A stretch of 64,000 bases of DNA from Euryarchaeota archaeon UBA62 (GTDB taxonomy: Archaea > Thermoplasmatota > Poseidoniia > Poseidoniales > Thalassarchaeaceae). Shown here piece by piece: positions 28,623 through 36,962 of this stretch (its first letter is position 1; each line of letters opens with the position of its first letter). The notes beneath the pieces were generated by a model. It had not been told where the DNA came from and made no database searches. It saw only the letters and a list, made by a program, of their open reading frames with translations. The stretch covers positions 1 through 64,000 of the forward strand of contig DAPJ01000022.1 of the NCBI GenBank assembly GCA_002502095.1, given 5' to 3'. The translations under genes were made by a program, and so were the position numbers.

Positions 28623-28774
28623 AGATTCTTCAGGGGCGACTGAACCCAAGCTGGGGCCCTGTAGTTTGCTATAGCCGCAAAAAGTATCGAGCTGACACTT
28701 ATGCTATGTATCTCTCCAGAAATATCTTGTTCTCCAATCGTTTCTTCAATCCATTGTTCTAGAAATTTATCCAT
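28619..28774 (-). CDS. Small 51-residue protein with perfect Shine-Dalgarno site
   Basis: An ATG at 28774 opens a 51-codon frame ending in TAG at 28619-28621. It encodes MDKFLEQWIEETIGEQ, a middle HSISVSSILFAAIANY and an end RAPAWVQSPLKNL. AGGAGG lies at 28783-28788, 8 bases upstream of the ATG, the strongest ribosome site in this stretch. The N-terminal half looks helical and acidic, the centre hydrophobic. No family is recognised. It shares the 127-base region with the divergent HxlR regulator and ends overlapping the stop of the acyl-CoA gene. The length is below usual gene-calling cut-offs, so it is easily missed. Confidence 0.6.
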   Translation of the reverse strand: MDKFLEQWIEETIGEQDISGEIHSISVSSILFAAIANYRAPAWVQSPLKNL

Positions 28775-28782
28775 TCTTGTTG

Positions 28783-28788
28783 CCTCCT
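28783..28788 (-). promoter_or_regulatory. Shine-Dalgarno AGGAGG of the 51-residue gene
   Basis: A full anti-16S match with an 8-base spacer to ATG 28774. It is the main support that this short frame is translated. Confidence 0.6.
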
Positions 28789-28865
28789 ACTGGTGTAGAT
28801 TTCACACCGACCTCTGGAATCTACTATTTGATTGGCATAGTGAAGGCGATTACACGTAGGTGCAT

Positions 28866-28871
28866 TTTATA
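28866..28871 (+). promoter_or_regulatory. Candidate TATA box of HxlR regulator
   Basis: TTTATA lies about 33 bases before the ATG at 28902, giving a very short leader if transcription begins ~26 bases downstream. Confidence 0.4.
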
Positions 28872-28901
28872 CACTAGATACCTTGTGGAATACCTGTTAT
28901 T

Positions 28902-29357
28902 ATGCCAGGGGAGCCACTTAGGTTAACAAAAAGAGACATAAGAAAGGTTGAGAAGCAGGTTGATGAAGTGATGCTTCTTGGTAAGGAAATACGTACGCTA
29001 TTCTCTAAGTATAATGATGAAGAGTTCGATATTAGTTGGGAAGTAGATTCTGCAGTAGATGCGTTCTCAGTATTCAGCTCAAGATGGACCACTGAGATTT
29101 TGGCCACTCTATACATTGCTGGAGATCGTAGATTTAACGAGATGCGGAGCTTGCTGAGGGGAATAAGTAGTCGTACCCTATCTGATAAACTGACAACGTG
29201 CGTGGACTACGGTTTAGTGGAGAGATTAGTCGAGGACGGTCCACCGGTTAGAGTAACATACACCCTTACTGAGCATGGCCGAAGGGCAGGCAAACTACTT
29301 TCACCACTAGTGGCCTACATGAAAATACATAATGGTAAAATCGAAGGTCCCAAGTGA
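28902..29357 (+). CDS. HxlR-family winged-helix transcriptional regulator
   Basis: The protein has 151 residues. The N-terminal ~45 residues are charged helix (KRDIRKVEKQVDEVMLLGKEIRTL). The HxlR winged helix follows: FSSRWTTEILATLYIAGDRRFNEMRSLLRGISSRTLSDKLTTCVDYGLVER, then the wing PPVRVTYTLTEHGRRAGKLLSPLVAYM. HxlR proteins bind DNA as dimers and respond to small molecules or redox state. It lacks the usual N-terminal Cys of redox types. It is divergent from the 51-residue gene and followed by two more winged-helix genes. Confidence 0.88.
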   Translation: MPGEPLRLTKRDIRKVEKQVDEVMLLGKEIRTLFSKYNDEEFDISWEVDSAVDAFSVFSSRWTTEILATLYIAGDRRFNEMRSLLRGISSRTLSDKLTTCVDYGLVERLVEDGPPVRVTYTLTEHGRRAGKLLSPLVAYMKIHNGKIEGPK

Positions 29358-29361
29358 ACTC

Positions 29362-29383
29362 CTCATACAGGATTTCGTATGAG
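29362..29383. promoter_or_regulatory. Inverted repeat CTCATAC-N8-GTATGAG: operator or terminator
   Basis: A perfect 7-base inverted repeat with an 8-base spacer (22 bases in all) sits 5 bases after the HxlR stop and 28 bases before the next regulator's ATG. It lacks a following T-run, which argues against a terminator. Its place just upstream of the expected TATA position of the 29411 gene suggests an operator for one of the three winged-helix proteins. Confidence 0.5.
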
Positions 29384-29410
29384 CATTAAGACACATCATT
29401 AAAACCCCAC

Positions 29411-30082
29411 ATGTCAACCAAACAAATTATGGCACTAGTTGACCAATGGAAAGCAACTCGCCCATGGTACGTTGACTCAATCGGTGCATTGGCAGGAGCA
29501 GCGCTAGGTTTGGGAGGTGGTTTCCAACTATTATTTCCCGCAGCACAGGGTACCATGATTGCCCACAGAGAGACGGGTTGGGAGCACCCATTGAGACTCA
29601 GAATTATTGAGACATTGGAAAAATCTCCAGGCATACACTTCAGGGAGCTTCAAAGAAGACTATCCGCAGCAAATGGTACACTACGTCACCATCTTGACAG
29701 TCTCACTAAGGAAGGAATAGTTACAGTGGTACCAGTTAACGGACGAACTTGCTACTACTTCGGTGCTCCAGCACAGGTCGAGATTCTGGAGGGGACCGGG
29801 GTCACCGATGATTCTAGGGCAGCTGCAATGATGCCTGTTGGCCTCTCAGAAGTTCAGAGAGTGGTAGTAGCAAGGCTTACCGAGGAAGAGGGGGTCGAGT
29901 CTCAAGCTCAATTGGCTAGAGACCTTGGAAGATCTAGAGCATCTGTCCACTCAGCAATATCTGTACTCAGAAAAAGAGGGATTGTAACTCAATCTGGTCT
30001 ATCTCTTGCTCCACATCTAGATGGTTTGAGGAGATCCAAAGTCGAGTATCCATGGCTTAACATCAGAGTAGACTGTTCGTAA
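29411..30082 (+). CDS. Regulator with two winged-helix domains and N-terminal hydrophobic segment
   Basis: The protein has 223 residues. Residues ~20-45 are a Gly/Ala-rich hydrophobic stretch (SIGALAGAALGLGGGFQLLFPAA) that could be a membrane segment. The first winged helix is ArsR/MarR-like (RLRIIETLEKSPGIHFRELQRRLSAANGTLRHHLDSLTKEGIV). The second is near 135-205 (VVVARLTEEEGVESQAQLARDLGRSRASVHSAISVLRKRGIV). This layout, two wHTH domains with a membrane segment, is seen in many euryarchaeal regulators. The ATG may be at the 5' end of a leaderless mRNA (CATTAAG ~25 bases upstream). The ligand is unknown. Confidence 0.8.
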   Translation: MSTKQIMALVDQWKATRPWYVDSIGALAGAALGLGGGFQLLFPAAQGTMIAHRETGWEHPLRLRIIETLEKSPGIHFRELQRRLSAANGTLRHHLDSLTKEGIVTVVPVNGRTCYYFGAPAQVEILEGTGVTDDSRAAAMMPVGLSEVQRVVVARLTEEEGVESQAQLARDLGRSRASVHSAISVLRKRGIVTQSGLSLAPHLDGLRRSKVEYPWLNIRVDCS

Positions 30083-30115
30083 TTGTCAAAGTGTTGATAA
30101 TTGTCTTATTTCATA

Positions 30116-30127
30116 CCCAATATTGGG
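30116..30127. promoter_or_regulatory. Palindrome CCCAATATTGGG, candidate operator site 1
   Basis: A perfect 12-base palindrome 29 bases upstream of the 30156 ATG. It lies just before TTCTATAGAA (30130-30139, itself a palindrome and TATA-like). A 10-of-12 copy (CCCAATCTCGGG) follows at 30142-30153, so the TATA element is bracketed by two similar sites. Confidence 0.55.
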
Positions 30128-30141
30128 AATTCTATAGAACC

Positions 30142-30153
30142 CCCAATCTCGGG
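30142..30153. promoter_or_regulatory. CCCAATCTCGGG, candidate operator site 2
   Basis: This differs from the upstream perfect palindrome at two central positions, and the two start 26 bases apart. It ends 2 bases before the ATG, at the expected start of a leaderless transcript. Protein bound here would block initiation. Confidence 0.5.
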
Positions 30154-30155
30154 GC

Positions 30156-31247
30156 ATGGTTGTGTTCAGGCTAAGACTGGTCGAGTTTCCGATGCCCACA
30201 GGAAGTACAAATCCTGATGTCTTACTAGCATGGCTCCTAGATTCTATGGGTCTGGTAAGGAGGAAAAGTGAGGGAGGAGGTATTGAGGAGGGCCAAGGTG
30301 CACTTCATCGAATCATGACTGAGGCTTTTCTGAAAGAACCGTTGGGAGGGTGGGATGCAAAATCACTCTGTGAAGTGACTGGGCTTTCTCAAACTGGTAT
30401 TCATCATCAACTGGTAAAACTGAGAGAATGTGGCTTAATATCGTCAAATACTGATGGAGGATGGCATATTCATGTTCTGAGAGGAGGGAGTATTTCCTCG
30501 GCCGTGGAGCTAGTTACCAATGAGGCAAGAGCTGTACTAAAATTGAGAATGAAGGAGCTTTCTGGTTCTATATCGCAGTCTGATGAAAGGATGGCAGTAA
30601 ATGCACCAGATGAGGTTCTTCCATTCAGAATAATGATTTCAGAGCCAGGCCCGATATCAGAAGATGATGGCCATCTAGAGTCATTGGCTAGAGATCTAGG
30701 GCTATCTGGAGAGAGAGCTCGCATTGGAGACAGTCTGGCGAGTAAAATCCTAATCGAGCTATGTACATCTAGCGATCCGAGAACTATTCTTGCACTTTCA
30801 GACAAGATGGGAGAGACTCGCTCTAGAGTGGGCAGATCGGTTGACAAGATGAGGGGGGCTGGATTAGTTCAGAGAGTCCCCATGATGAACAGGATAGCTC
30901 AGGATATCTTTGTCGGAGTAATGAGGCAATTTCATGCCAGAGGTGAAGAGTGGCTTATGACAAGAGGAGGGTTGGGGAGGATTGATGACGATGCTTCGAA
31001 GAAGTTGATCTCTGGTGCGAAGAGTGAGTCTTTGAGCATTGAAAAGGTTGAGGAGATATTGTCCGATATTGAGCTAGATTCCCAAAAGATACTCCTCAAT
31101 ACACTAGGAGGTAGAATGCCCTATGGGTTCAGGATTTCTGGCGAAGATGGAGATGTGGTCACAGAGAATGTGATGAGGAGTACGGATAGAACGCTCAGAA
31201 GACTGAAGACAGTGTCTCAGAGATTGGAAGATGCAATTTCAGGCTGA
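30156..31247 (+). CDS. Large winged-helix transcriptional regulator
   Basis: The protein has 363 residues. A winged helix lies near residues 65-110 (GGWDAKSLCEVTGLSQTGIHHQLVKLRECGLISSNTDGGWHIHVLRGG). A second HTH-like region is near 190-250 (ASKILIELCTSSDPRTILALSDKMGETRSRVGRSVDKMRGAGLVQRVPMMNRIAQDIF). The C-terminal ~110 residues are helical and charged with no family recognised. It lies downstream of a bracketed palindromic promoter and may control itself. The 3' end overlaps the convergent dus gene by 31 bases. Confidence 0.68.
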   Translation: MVVFRLRLVEFPMPTGSTNPDVLLAWLLDSMGLVRRKSEGGGIEEGQGALHRIMTEAFLKEPLGGWDAKSLCEVTGLSQTGIHHQLVKLRECGLISSNTDGGWHIHVLRGGSISSAVELVTNEARAVLKLRMKELSGSISQSDERMAVNAPDEVLPFRIMISEPGPISEDDGHLESLARDLGLSGERARIGDSLASKILIELCTSSDPRTILALSDKMGETRSRVGRSVDKMRGAGLVQRVPMMNRIAQDIFVGVMRQFHARGEEWLMTRGGLGRIDDDASKKLISGAKSESLSIEKVEEILSDIELDSQKILLNTLGGRMPYGFRISGEDGDVVTENVMRSTDRTLRRLKTVSQRLEDAISG

Positions 31248-32221
31248 GTTTCGTCTTCTTCGAGATTGTGAAGATATCTACTTACCTCGTAACCAAGTTG
31301 CTCCTTATCCTGTATTGAGTGTAGCCTTACTCTCATTGCAGAGGCTCCTGGCAGTCCTTTGGTAAACGATACTGCGTGTCTCTTGAGATTCTTGCCACCT
31401 GATTCGTCGAATACCTCTTCGGATAATTCTAGGTATCTATCCCAACACCATCTCCTTGCTTTAGAAGGACTGCCTTCTCCCCATGGAGGGTTTCCAACTG
31501 ACCATCCCATCCCTTCTTTTATCTCATGAAATACGGTTGGCCTTCCTATTGCCCCTCTTCCAATCATTAGGCCAGAGGCTCCTGTAGCTTGAAGGCAGGC
31601 CTTAGCAGAGTAAGTATCTATGACATCACCATTTGCTATTACAGGAATATCAACAGAGTCTGATATTTCTTTGATTTGATTCCAATCGGCTGTTCCTGAG
31701 TATCTCTGTCTCAAAGTCCTACCATGGACACATATTCTCAAAACGCCTTCTTCAGCCAATCTTTGAGAGATTTCAAGAGCGGTGTTCTCTCCTGATCCAG
31801 TACCTAGCCTCATCTTTACAGATATTGGTACATCCGTAGATGCTATACATTTCCTCACCATGCTGACTACCTTGTCAGGGTCCCTCAAGAGTGCGGCGCC
31901 AGCATCGTTTCTACAGACTTTGGGAGCGGGGCATCCAAAATTAATATCGATAATGTCTGCTCTGTCTTCCAACATTTCGACTGTTTTTGCCATCTCTGAA
32001 ATATCTCCTCCAAAGATCTGGGGGATGAAGGGGGCTTCCCTGGGGTCGGTTTCGACCTTAAGCCAGGAGTACGTGTTCCTCCTAGTCAGTCCAGAGGCAG
32101 CGGTGAACTCTGTTACAGTAAAATCAGCACCACATTCCCTCGCAAGAAGCCTGTAAGCCAAATCAGTTACCCCAGCCATAGGGGCCAGTGAAATAGGAAC
32201 AGGGCTGAAGTCCATGAACAC
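31217..32221 (-). CDS. dus: tRNA-dihydrouridine synthase
   Basis: The protein has 334 residues (ATG 32221, or 32215). This FMN enzyme reduces uridine in tRNA D-loops. Typical features are PISLAPMAGVTDLAYR at the N-terminus, the catalytic cysteine in NFGCPAPKVCRNDAGAALL, VSVKMRLGTG-like SVKMRLG, CVHGRTLRQRYSGTADW, VIANGDVID and GLMIGRGAIGRP for FMN phosphate. A short C-terminal RNA-binding helical part follows. It lies 50 bases after the rpsB stop on the same strand. Confidence 0.95.
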   Translation of the reverse strand: MFMDFSPVPISLAPMAGVTDLAYRLLARECGADFTVTEFTAASGLTRRNTYSWLKVETDPREAPFIPQIFGGDISEMAKTVEMLEDRADIIDINFGCPAPKVCRNDAGAALLRDPDKVVSMVRKCIASTDVPISVKMRLGTGSGENTALEISQRLAEEGVLRICVHGRTLRQRYSGTADWNQIKEISDSVDIPVIANGDVIDTYSAKACLQATGASGLMIGRGAIGRPTVFHEIKEGMGWSVGNPPWGEGSPSKARRWCWDRYLELSEEVFDESGGKNLKRHAVSFTKGLPGASAMRVRLHSIQDKEQLGYEVSRYLHNLEEDETQPEIASSNL

Positions 32222-32271
32222 GGGACCAGCCTTACAGTTATCAGATGAACTAACAAAAGATATTATTGAGT

Positions 32272-32925
32272 CTAGAAAGAAGACTCCCAGTCATCAACAT
32301 CCTGAGAGCGTTCCCAATCTACATCTGATATCCCACTTTTTATCTTCAGAGTCTCTCTAGCAAGAAGCCAGTAAATTAGAGCAAGTGATCTTCTTCCTTT
32401 ATTGTTGGCTGGCAGAACTAGATCGACATTTCTCAATCTATTGTTTGCGTCGCAGATTCCGATAACGGGCATACCAGAACTCACGGCCTCGGAAAGAGCC
32501 TGGGAGTCGGCTGCGGGGTCCGTGACTACGATTACTTCAGGCTCAATGTAAGTCCTGAGTTTTGGATTGGTTAGAGTTCCAGGAATGAATCTCCCAACAA
32601 TTCTCTTGGCCCCTATGGCCTCAGCAAACATTCTCGCAGGTCGCTGACCGTACTGACGAGCGCTAACTACTAGTATCCTACTAGAGTCATAGTTAGCTAG
32701 GAATTTAGCTACGGTACGAATCCTAGAGTCAGTCTGTCTAATATCAATATGGTGAAGTCCGCTACCATCTTGTCTGAAAGTATCCAAGAATGCTTTCATG
32801 TCCGAAGATTTCTGATTTGTGCCTATGTGAACAGCGTGCTGCTCATACATGTCAAGCGGTACAAGTGGGGTTAGACTCTCATCCAAAGCGATTCCTCGGA
32901 GTCCGGCGAACTGCCAGCCACTCAT
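32272..32925 (-). CDS. rpsB: 30S ribosomal protein S2, archaeal type
   Basis: From ATG 32925 it has 217 residues. Recognisable parts are VPLDMYEQHAVHIGTNQKSSDM, LHHIDIRQTDSRIRTVAKFL, ILVVSARQYGQRPARMF, GRFIPGTLTNPKL, EVIVVTDPAADSQALSEA and PANNKGRRSLALIYWLLARE. The longer frame to 33135 runs into the preceding lipoprotein-like gene, so 32925 is preferred; it leaves a 37-base gap. Archaeal S2 normally sits near enolase or RNA polymerase N/K; here it sits with dus and FKBP. Confidence 0.95.
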   Translation of the reverse strand: MSGWQFAGLRGIALDESLTPLVPLDMYEQHAVHIGTNQKSSDMKAFLDTFRQDGSGLHHIDIRQTDSRIRTVAKFLANYDSSRILVVSARQYGQRPARMFAEAIGAKRIVGRFIPGTLTNPKLRTYIEPEVIVVTDPAADSQALSEAVSSGMPVIGICDANNRLRNVDLVLPANNKGRRSLALIYWLLARETLKIKSGISDVDWERSQDVDDWESSF

Positions 32926-32962
32926 AAGCGCTACGCCAGTACATCTGTCGGCCAACTGAGCC

Positions 32963-33775
32963 TTATTCGAGCTCTGAGCTAAATGTACACTCGCCTTCAG
33001 CGTGTATTTCTGGGAAAACAATGCACTTCTTGGTAACCCAAAGTGAGACTCTGAACTCGTCTTCAAACGAGAGTGTATCGATGGGAGCGGATAGCGCATA
33101 TCCCCTGGCCCTAACCTGCAGAACCCAATTTCCATTCGTAAAACCAGAAGAGTTACCTATGGAAATAGTGCAGTCACTCTCGCTCCTAAGCTCCAGGGAC
33201 ATCTGGCCCACTGAGCTGGTTGCAAGATACTCCCAGCACTTGTCGCCATTCGGTTTCAATAGAGTAATCTCAACGAATCTGAGTTCATCTGTGTTATTTC
33301 CCAGAAACTCTCCGACAGTTGAAGACCACTCAAAGGACACGGAGAAGTCAAGTAGCATCTTGGATACTGTCTCATCGACCAATATCACACTCTCGTTAGA
33401 GTAGCAGTCTGTCTCTTGACTAAAGCTCTCACTTCCGGGTAATATACACTCGTTCTGAGCGAAAATATGAGCTTGTACAATTGGTTCAACGGGTACAATT
33501 TCCTCACGGGGGTCGTCTCTCATCCCCTCCATCAACTCCCTCTGCATTGCGAGTCCCATGCAACCGCTAGAGGCTATACTGAGTAGTAGCATCAGGGACA
33601 AAGAAATTGATGATGCGACCCTGTTCACAGTATTCCGAAGAGGGCGTATGTCTTGAATACGTGTGTAAAATGGTGCCTCTCGGTACTCATAGGGAACGTC
33701 AAGGCCGTAGCTCAGTCCACCTTCGTCGTCATTGAGGCAGTTGGAGGGAGGGGCATAGGGTGATGAATGTTCCAC
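32963..33775 (-). CDS. Putative lipoprotein / membrane-anchored secreted protein
   Basis: The longest frame (GTG 33775) has 270 residues. It has a ~48-residue polar N-terminus, then NRVASSISLSLMLLLSIASSGC, a good lipoprotein signal with Ser-Ser-Gly-Cys lipobox. An in-frame GTG at 33628 would start exactly at that signal (221 residues) and may be the real start, though it would leave ~170 bases uncoding. The rest is a beta-rich domain with four or more cysteines (NECILPG, DCYSNES, KCWEYL, DCTISIG, KKCIVFPE) suggesting disulfides outside the cell. No family is recognised. It lies between FKBP and rpsB. Confidence 0.6.
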   Translation of the reverse strand: MEHSSPYAPPSNCLNDDEGGLSYGLDVPYEYREAPFYTRIQDIRPLRNTVNRVASSISLSLMLLLSIASSGCMGLAMQRELMEGMRDDPREEIVPVEPIVQAHIFAQNECILPGSESFSQETDCYSNESVILVDETVSKMLLDFSVSFEWSSTVGEFLGNNTDELRFVEITLLKPNGDKCWEYLATSSVGQMSLELRSESDCTISIGNSSGFTNGNWVLQVRARGYALSAPIDTLSFEDEFRVSLWVTKKCIVFPEIHAEGECTFSSELE

Positions 33776-33801
33776 CCCTGAAATTGGCTATCAGAGGTGA
33801 A

Positions 33802-34497
33802 TTACTCTTCTTCAGATACTGCTCTGGGCTCATGGACCTCTCGGAAGACGATTGTCCCCACTCCGATATGATCCCTGAGTGTTCTCACAAGACTGAACTT
33901 AGCGTATGACCAGTTTTGGTCATATGCAATTGTATCTGGAAGTGTTACAGTAAGATCGTCTTTCTCGAAGTCAATCTCGAAGTCGTCTCTACCGGTATTC
34001 ATTTTGAGAAGTGTCTCAACCTTTTCCTTACGGTCTTCAACGACCTTGACAATATTGTAGTTGTACCTGAGTGTTGATCCAGCCAATGGGTGGTTGTAGT
34101 CAATTCTGGCACGGCCAGCACTCAAGAACTGTAGCACACCGGTCCTTCCTCCAATCTCAACTGGAGCGCCGATTGCTAGCATGTTGGGGTCCCTAACGCT
34201 TCTCATCAGAACATTCTGCCCTATTGTTTCGACGAGGCTGGCATCCCTCTCACCGTATGCATCAGGAGCTTCTATGTCAATTTCGTAGTCTTTATCGGCT
34301 TCAGCATCTGTTAGAGATGATTCAAATCCTGCTATCAGTCTCCCGTCTCCCACGACGGTGATCATTGGCGAGTATTCCCTATTTTCATCGAATAGGTCAT
34401 GCTCCTTGGCTACGTCCTCGCGTGTAGTCTCGATGAGTCTCTCAGAGTCGACCTCGTAAAGGTCGTAGTCGATGTGTACTATTGCACCATTGTCCAT
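33802..34497 (-). CDS. FKBP-type peptidyl-prolyl isomerase, archaeal long SlyD-like form
   Basis: The protein has 231 residues from ATG 34497, which has AGGAGG 8 bases upstream (34506-34511). The FKBP half has GAIVHIDYDLYEVDSERLIETT, VVGDGRLIAGFESSLTDAEADKDYEIDIEAPDAYGERD (the insert-in-flap lies after it) and IDYNHPLAGSTLRYNYNIVKV, as in SlyD and archaeal FKBP26. A C-terminal ~70-residue extension (VETLLKMNTGRDDFEIDFEKDD..) is of the archaeal kind. It folds proteins as chaperone/isomerase in the cytoplasm. The longer frame start at 34578 overlaps the CcmF-like stop and is not used. Confidence 0.93.
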   Translation of the reverse strand: MDNGAIVHIDYDLYEVDSERLIETTREDVAKEHDLFDENREYSPMITVVGDGRLIAGFESSLTDAEADKDYEIDIEAPDAYGERDASLVETIGQNVLMRSVRDPNMLAIGAPVEIGGRTGVLQFLSAGRARIDYNHPLAGSTLRYNYNIVKVVEDRKEKVETLLKMNTGRDDFEIDFEKDDLTVTLPDTIAYDQNWSYAKFSLVRTLRDHIGVGTIVFREVHEPRAVSEEE

Positions 34498-34505
34498 GTG
34501 ATTCG

Positions 34506-34511
34506 CCTCCT
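34506..34511 (-). promoter_or_regulatory. Shine-Dalgarno AGGAGG fixing the FKBP start
   Basis: A full SD with an 8-base spacer to ATG 34497; it decides between this start and the longer frame. Confidence 0.7.
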
Positions 34512-34574
34512 TGGCGTCCGGCCGAACCGCTTCCCCTTTTTCATTCAAACGGTGCTGAATACTTCGGCAAGGAT

Positions 34575-36962
34575 TCATTCTTCCTCTTGATTAGGGGGTT
34601 TTTCAGATGATGAAAACGCCAGAATTCCTCCGATAATTGTTAGTACCCATCCAGTCCAAACTAAGTGGCTACCCTGAAGTTCATGGATTGTCACTCTTAC
34701 TCTATCAAGACCATCGGTCTGGTTGAAGAATAGTGCTGGCATTAGATCCTGTACTTGGAAACCATCCATTATGAGAATAGTATCGCCGAACAGTCCTACG
34801 TGTCTGTCCACCTCTGATCTAGGAACCGGGCCGAATCTTAGTATACCTGGGACCAGGGTATCAACAAGCTCTCCGTCTTTCCTCATTTCAATGACCACTC
34901 CTAGAAAGCCATCGCCGACCTTGAAGTGAAAATCTTCATCTCCTTCAGAGAGTACTACTGTATCTATCAACACATACTCGTAGCTCCCATATGATACCGG
35001 CTCGTTCTTCTCCAAAGTAATCAAGTGAGAAGGATCTGATCTGTCCACCAGTGTTGTGGTAAAAACGTGCCCTATGAGTAGCAGGAGGATTCCAACATGA
35101 GAGATATGGCTTGCTAGTAGCCTTACCCTTGGAGACTTCAGTCCGATAAATCCTCCCCTGTAGATCTTACTCCAATTGGACTTCAATGTCAGCAGTAAAT
35201 TCCTGATGTTAAATGGTAGAGAGAAGATTAGGAGGACCAGCATGAAGGAGGCAAGAGACCCCCTGGATACCGAAGATGATATTGGAAGTCTTGGATCCCC
35301 TGGCAGTGCTATTGAATCTGCCATGAGGGCGGCTAGAACAGAGCATACTATGGAAAATAGAATCAGGAATGTTCCTGTTTTGTGGCTTATTGATTTCCCC
35401 CATGTATACGCAGCTAGACCGATTGCCAGAAGAGCGATGAAGGGGGACCCGTAAAATTCGTGAGCCTGGAGACTAGTACCATCAATCTCGACAGTGAGTA
35501 TCATCCATGTCAGCAATAGAAATCCAGCTCCTCCGTACCAGGGTATTGCCTTGGAAATCCTCAGTCTGGAAGAGGTACTGGTAAACAATCCAGTAATGAA
35601 AGACCAGTCGTCTTCCTTCTCTGACATTAACCATGGAATGAGAAATGGAGACATCCCAATCAGAGACTGGTACCATTCCGCATTCCATGTCCAACTTGAA
35701 AATAACATCAGTGCTATTCCCGTGAATATCCAATGAAGAGGGGGGTCTGAATTATTTCCGTTTACAATCAGGTACATCAGTGACATTCCCACTAGAATGA
35801 CTGCGACTGAACCTATCCATAAAGAGGCTAATAAGAATATCACCACAAGAGAAATTGCAAGACTTTTATTTTCCTGAATCATCGACCTTGAGTTTTGAGA
35901 CTCTAAGTCTGACCTTTGGACTCTAGCCAGATGAATTAATGCGAACCCACACAGAAGAATTATTGCTGACAAGTATCCGATTAATTCTGCTCCTATGGCG
36001 TCAAATTCTACGACATCTAGTACCCTCAGATATGGATCCTGTGGAAGGGACCCCTCTCCATCCGCTACAAAAGCATGGACAGATGCCCAAACGCCATTAG
36101 CCCTAGTAACTAGAGTAGCGTGGAATGTTAGTGCGCCTGCTAGTAATCCAACAGCAGGTGAAGCGATAACTGCGCTGCCACCTGTTTTGGAGCGAGCATG
36201 TACAACGAGTAGTAAGCATAACCAAGGGAGTAGCGAGCCAGTTTCAACTGGGTCCCAAGCCCAATAGCCTCCCCAATCCAGAACAGTGTAAGCCCAGAGT
36301 CCGCCGAGCCCTATTCCTATCGTTCCAGTCACGAAACCTGCCCTAGCCCAATACAGTTGCGATTTATGGATGGTGATCGGGGAGTCTCTTCTAATGATGC
36401 CTGCAATGACTACGCTTGAGGTTGCTATACATAGAGAGTAGAATGCGAAGACTACGGGAGGGTGGATGACCATTAGATCGGTTTGAAGAAGAGGATTTAG
36501 TCCCGAGGCAGAGGTAGAGGTTGTTTCATCGAAGGGCCCTAGCAGCAGGGACAATAGGAGGATGAAACCTACCCATGTATGCATTATTCTGACTTCTAAG
36601 GGCGTACCTTTCGCTCTAGCAGACATAATTCTGGTTACTATTGCCATTAGGGCGGCCCAGAGTAGGAGAGGACCTGCCCTACTACTCCAGACTGCGGATA
36701 TTCTGTAAAATAGTGGAAGGTCTTGCCCTCCGAATCTGAAAACCAACTCAAGTGATTTCACATCAGTGACAAAGCAGAATGTCAGTAATATGAAAGGCGA
36801 TACTTGTGAAATGAGTGCGAGATCCCTTGAGATGGGACTGGATGACTTACCTCTACTAGTAGACTGGAGAATTGAGTAAGCTATGCCTGTGACCAATAGT
36901 AGCCACCCAATTTGGGAAAGCAATATCTCACCAACCGTAGTACTTTGCCCTACTGTACCCAA
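34575..36962 (-). CDS. ccmF: CcmF-like heme lyase / cytochrome c assembly protein
   Basis: The protein has 795 residues with about 15 hydrophobic helices. It shows the signature of the heme-handling family: NPLLQTDLMVIHPPVVFAFY (near 156-175) and WGGYWAWDPVETGSLLPWL (230-248, the WWD domain), then FHATLVTRANGVWASVHAF. A periplasm-type C-terminal beta part (GSYEYVLIDTVVLSEGDEDFHFKVG..) and a last TM match CcmF rather than CcmC. CcmF attaches heme to CxxCH of apocytochromes outside the membrane. The start is TTG 36962, overlapping the GGR stop by 35 bases; a TTG at 36923 directly after that stop is an alternative. No other Ccm gene is in the window. Confidence 0.88.
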   Translation of the reverse strand: MGTVGQSTTVGEILLSQIGWLLLVTGIAYSILQSTSRGKSSSPISRDLALISQVSPFILLTFCFVTDVKSLELVFRFGGQDLPLFYRISAVWSSRAGPLLLWAALMAIVTRIMSARAKGTPLEVRIMHTWVGFILLLSLLLGPFDETTSTSASGLNPLLQTDLMVIHPPVVFAFYSLCIATSSVVIAGIIRRDSPITIHKSQLYWARAGFVTGTIGIGLGGLWAYTVLDWGGYWAWDPVETGSLLPWLCLLLVVHARSKTGGSAVIASPAVGLLAGALTFHATLVTRANGVWASVHAFVADGEGSLPQDPYLRVLDVVEFDAIGAELIGYLSAIILLCGFALIHLARVQRSDLESQNSRSMIQENKSLAISLVVIFLLASLWIGSVAVILVGMSLMYLIVNGNNSDPPLHWIFTGIALMLFSSWTWNAEWYQSLIGMSPFLIPWLMSEKEDDWSFITGLFTSTSSRLRISKAIPWYGGAGFLLLTWMILTVEIDGTSLQAHEFYGSPFIALLAIGLAAYTWGKSISHKTGTFLILFSIVCSVLAALMADSIALPGDPRLPISSSVSRGSLASFMLVLLIFSLPFNIRNLLLTLKSNWSKIYRGGFIGLKSPRVRLLASHISHVGILLLLIGHVFTTTLVDRSDPSHLITLEKNEPVSYGSYEYVLIDTVVLSEGDEDFHFKVGDGFLGVVIEMRKDGELVDTLVPGILRFGPVPRSEVDRHVGLFGDTILIMDGFQVQDLMPALFFNQTDGLDRVRVTIHELQGSHLVWTGWVLTIIGGILAFSSSEKPPNQEEE

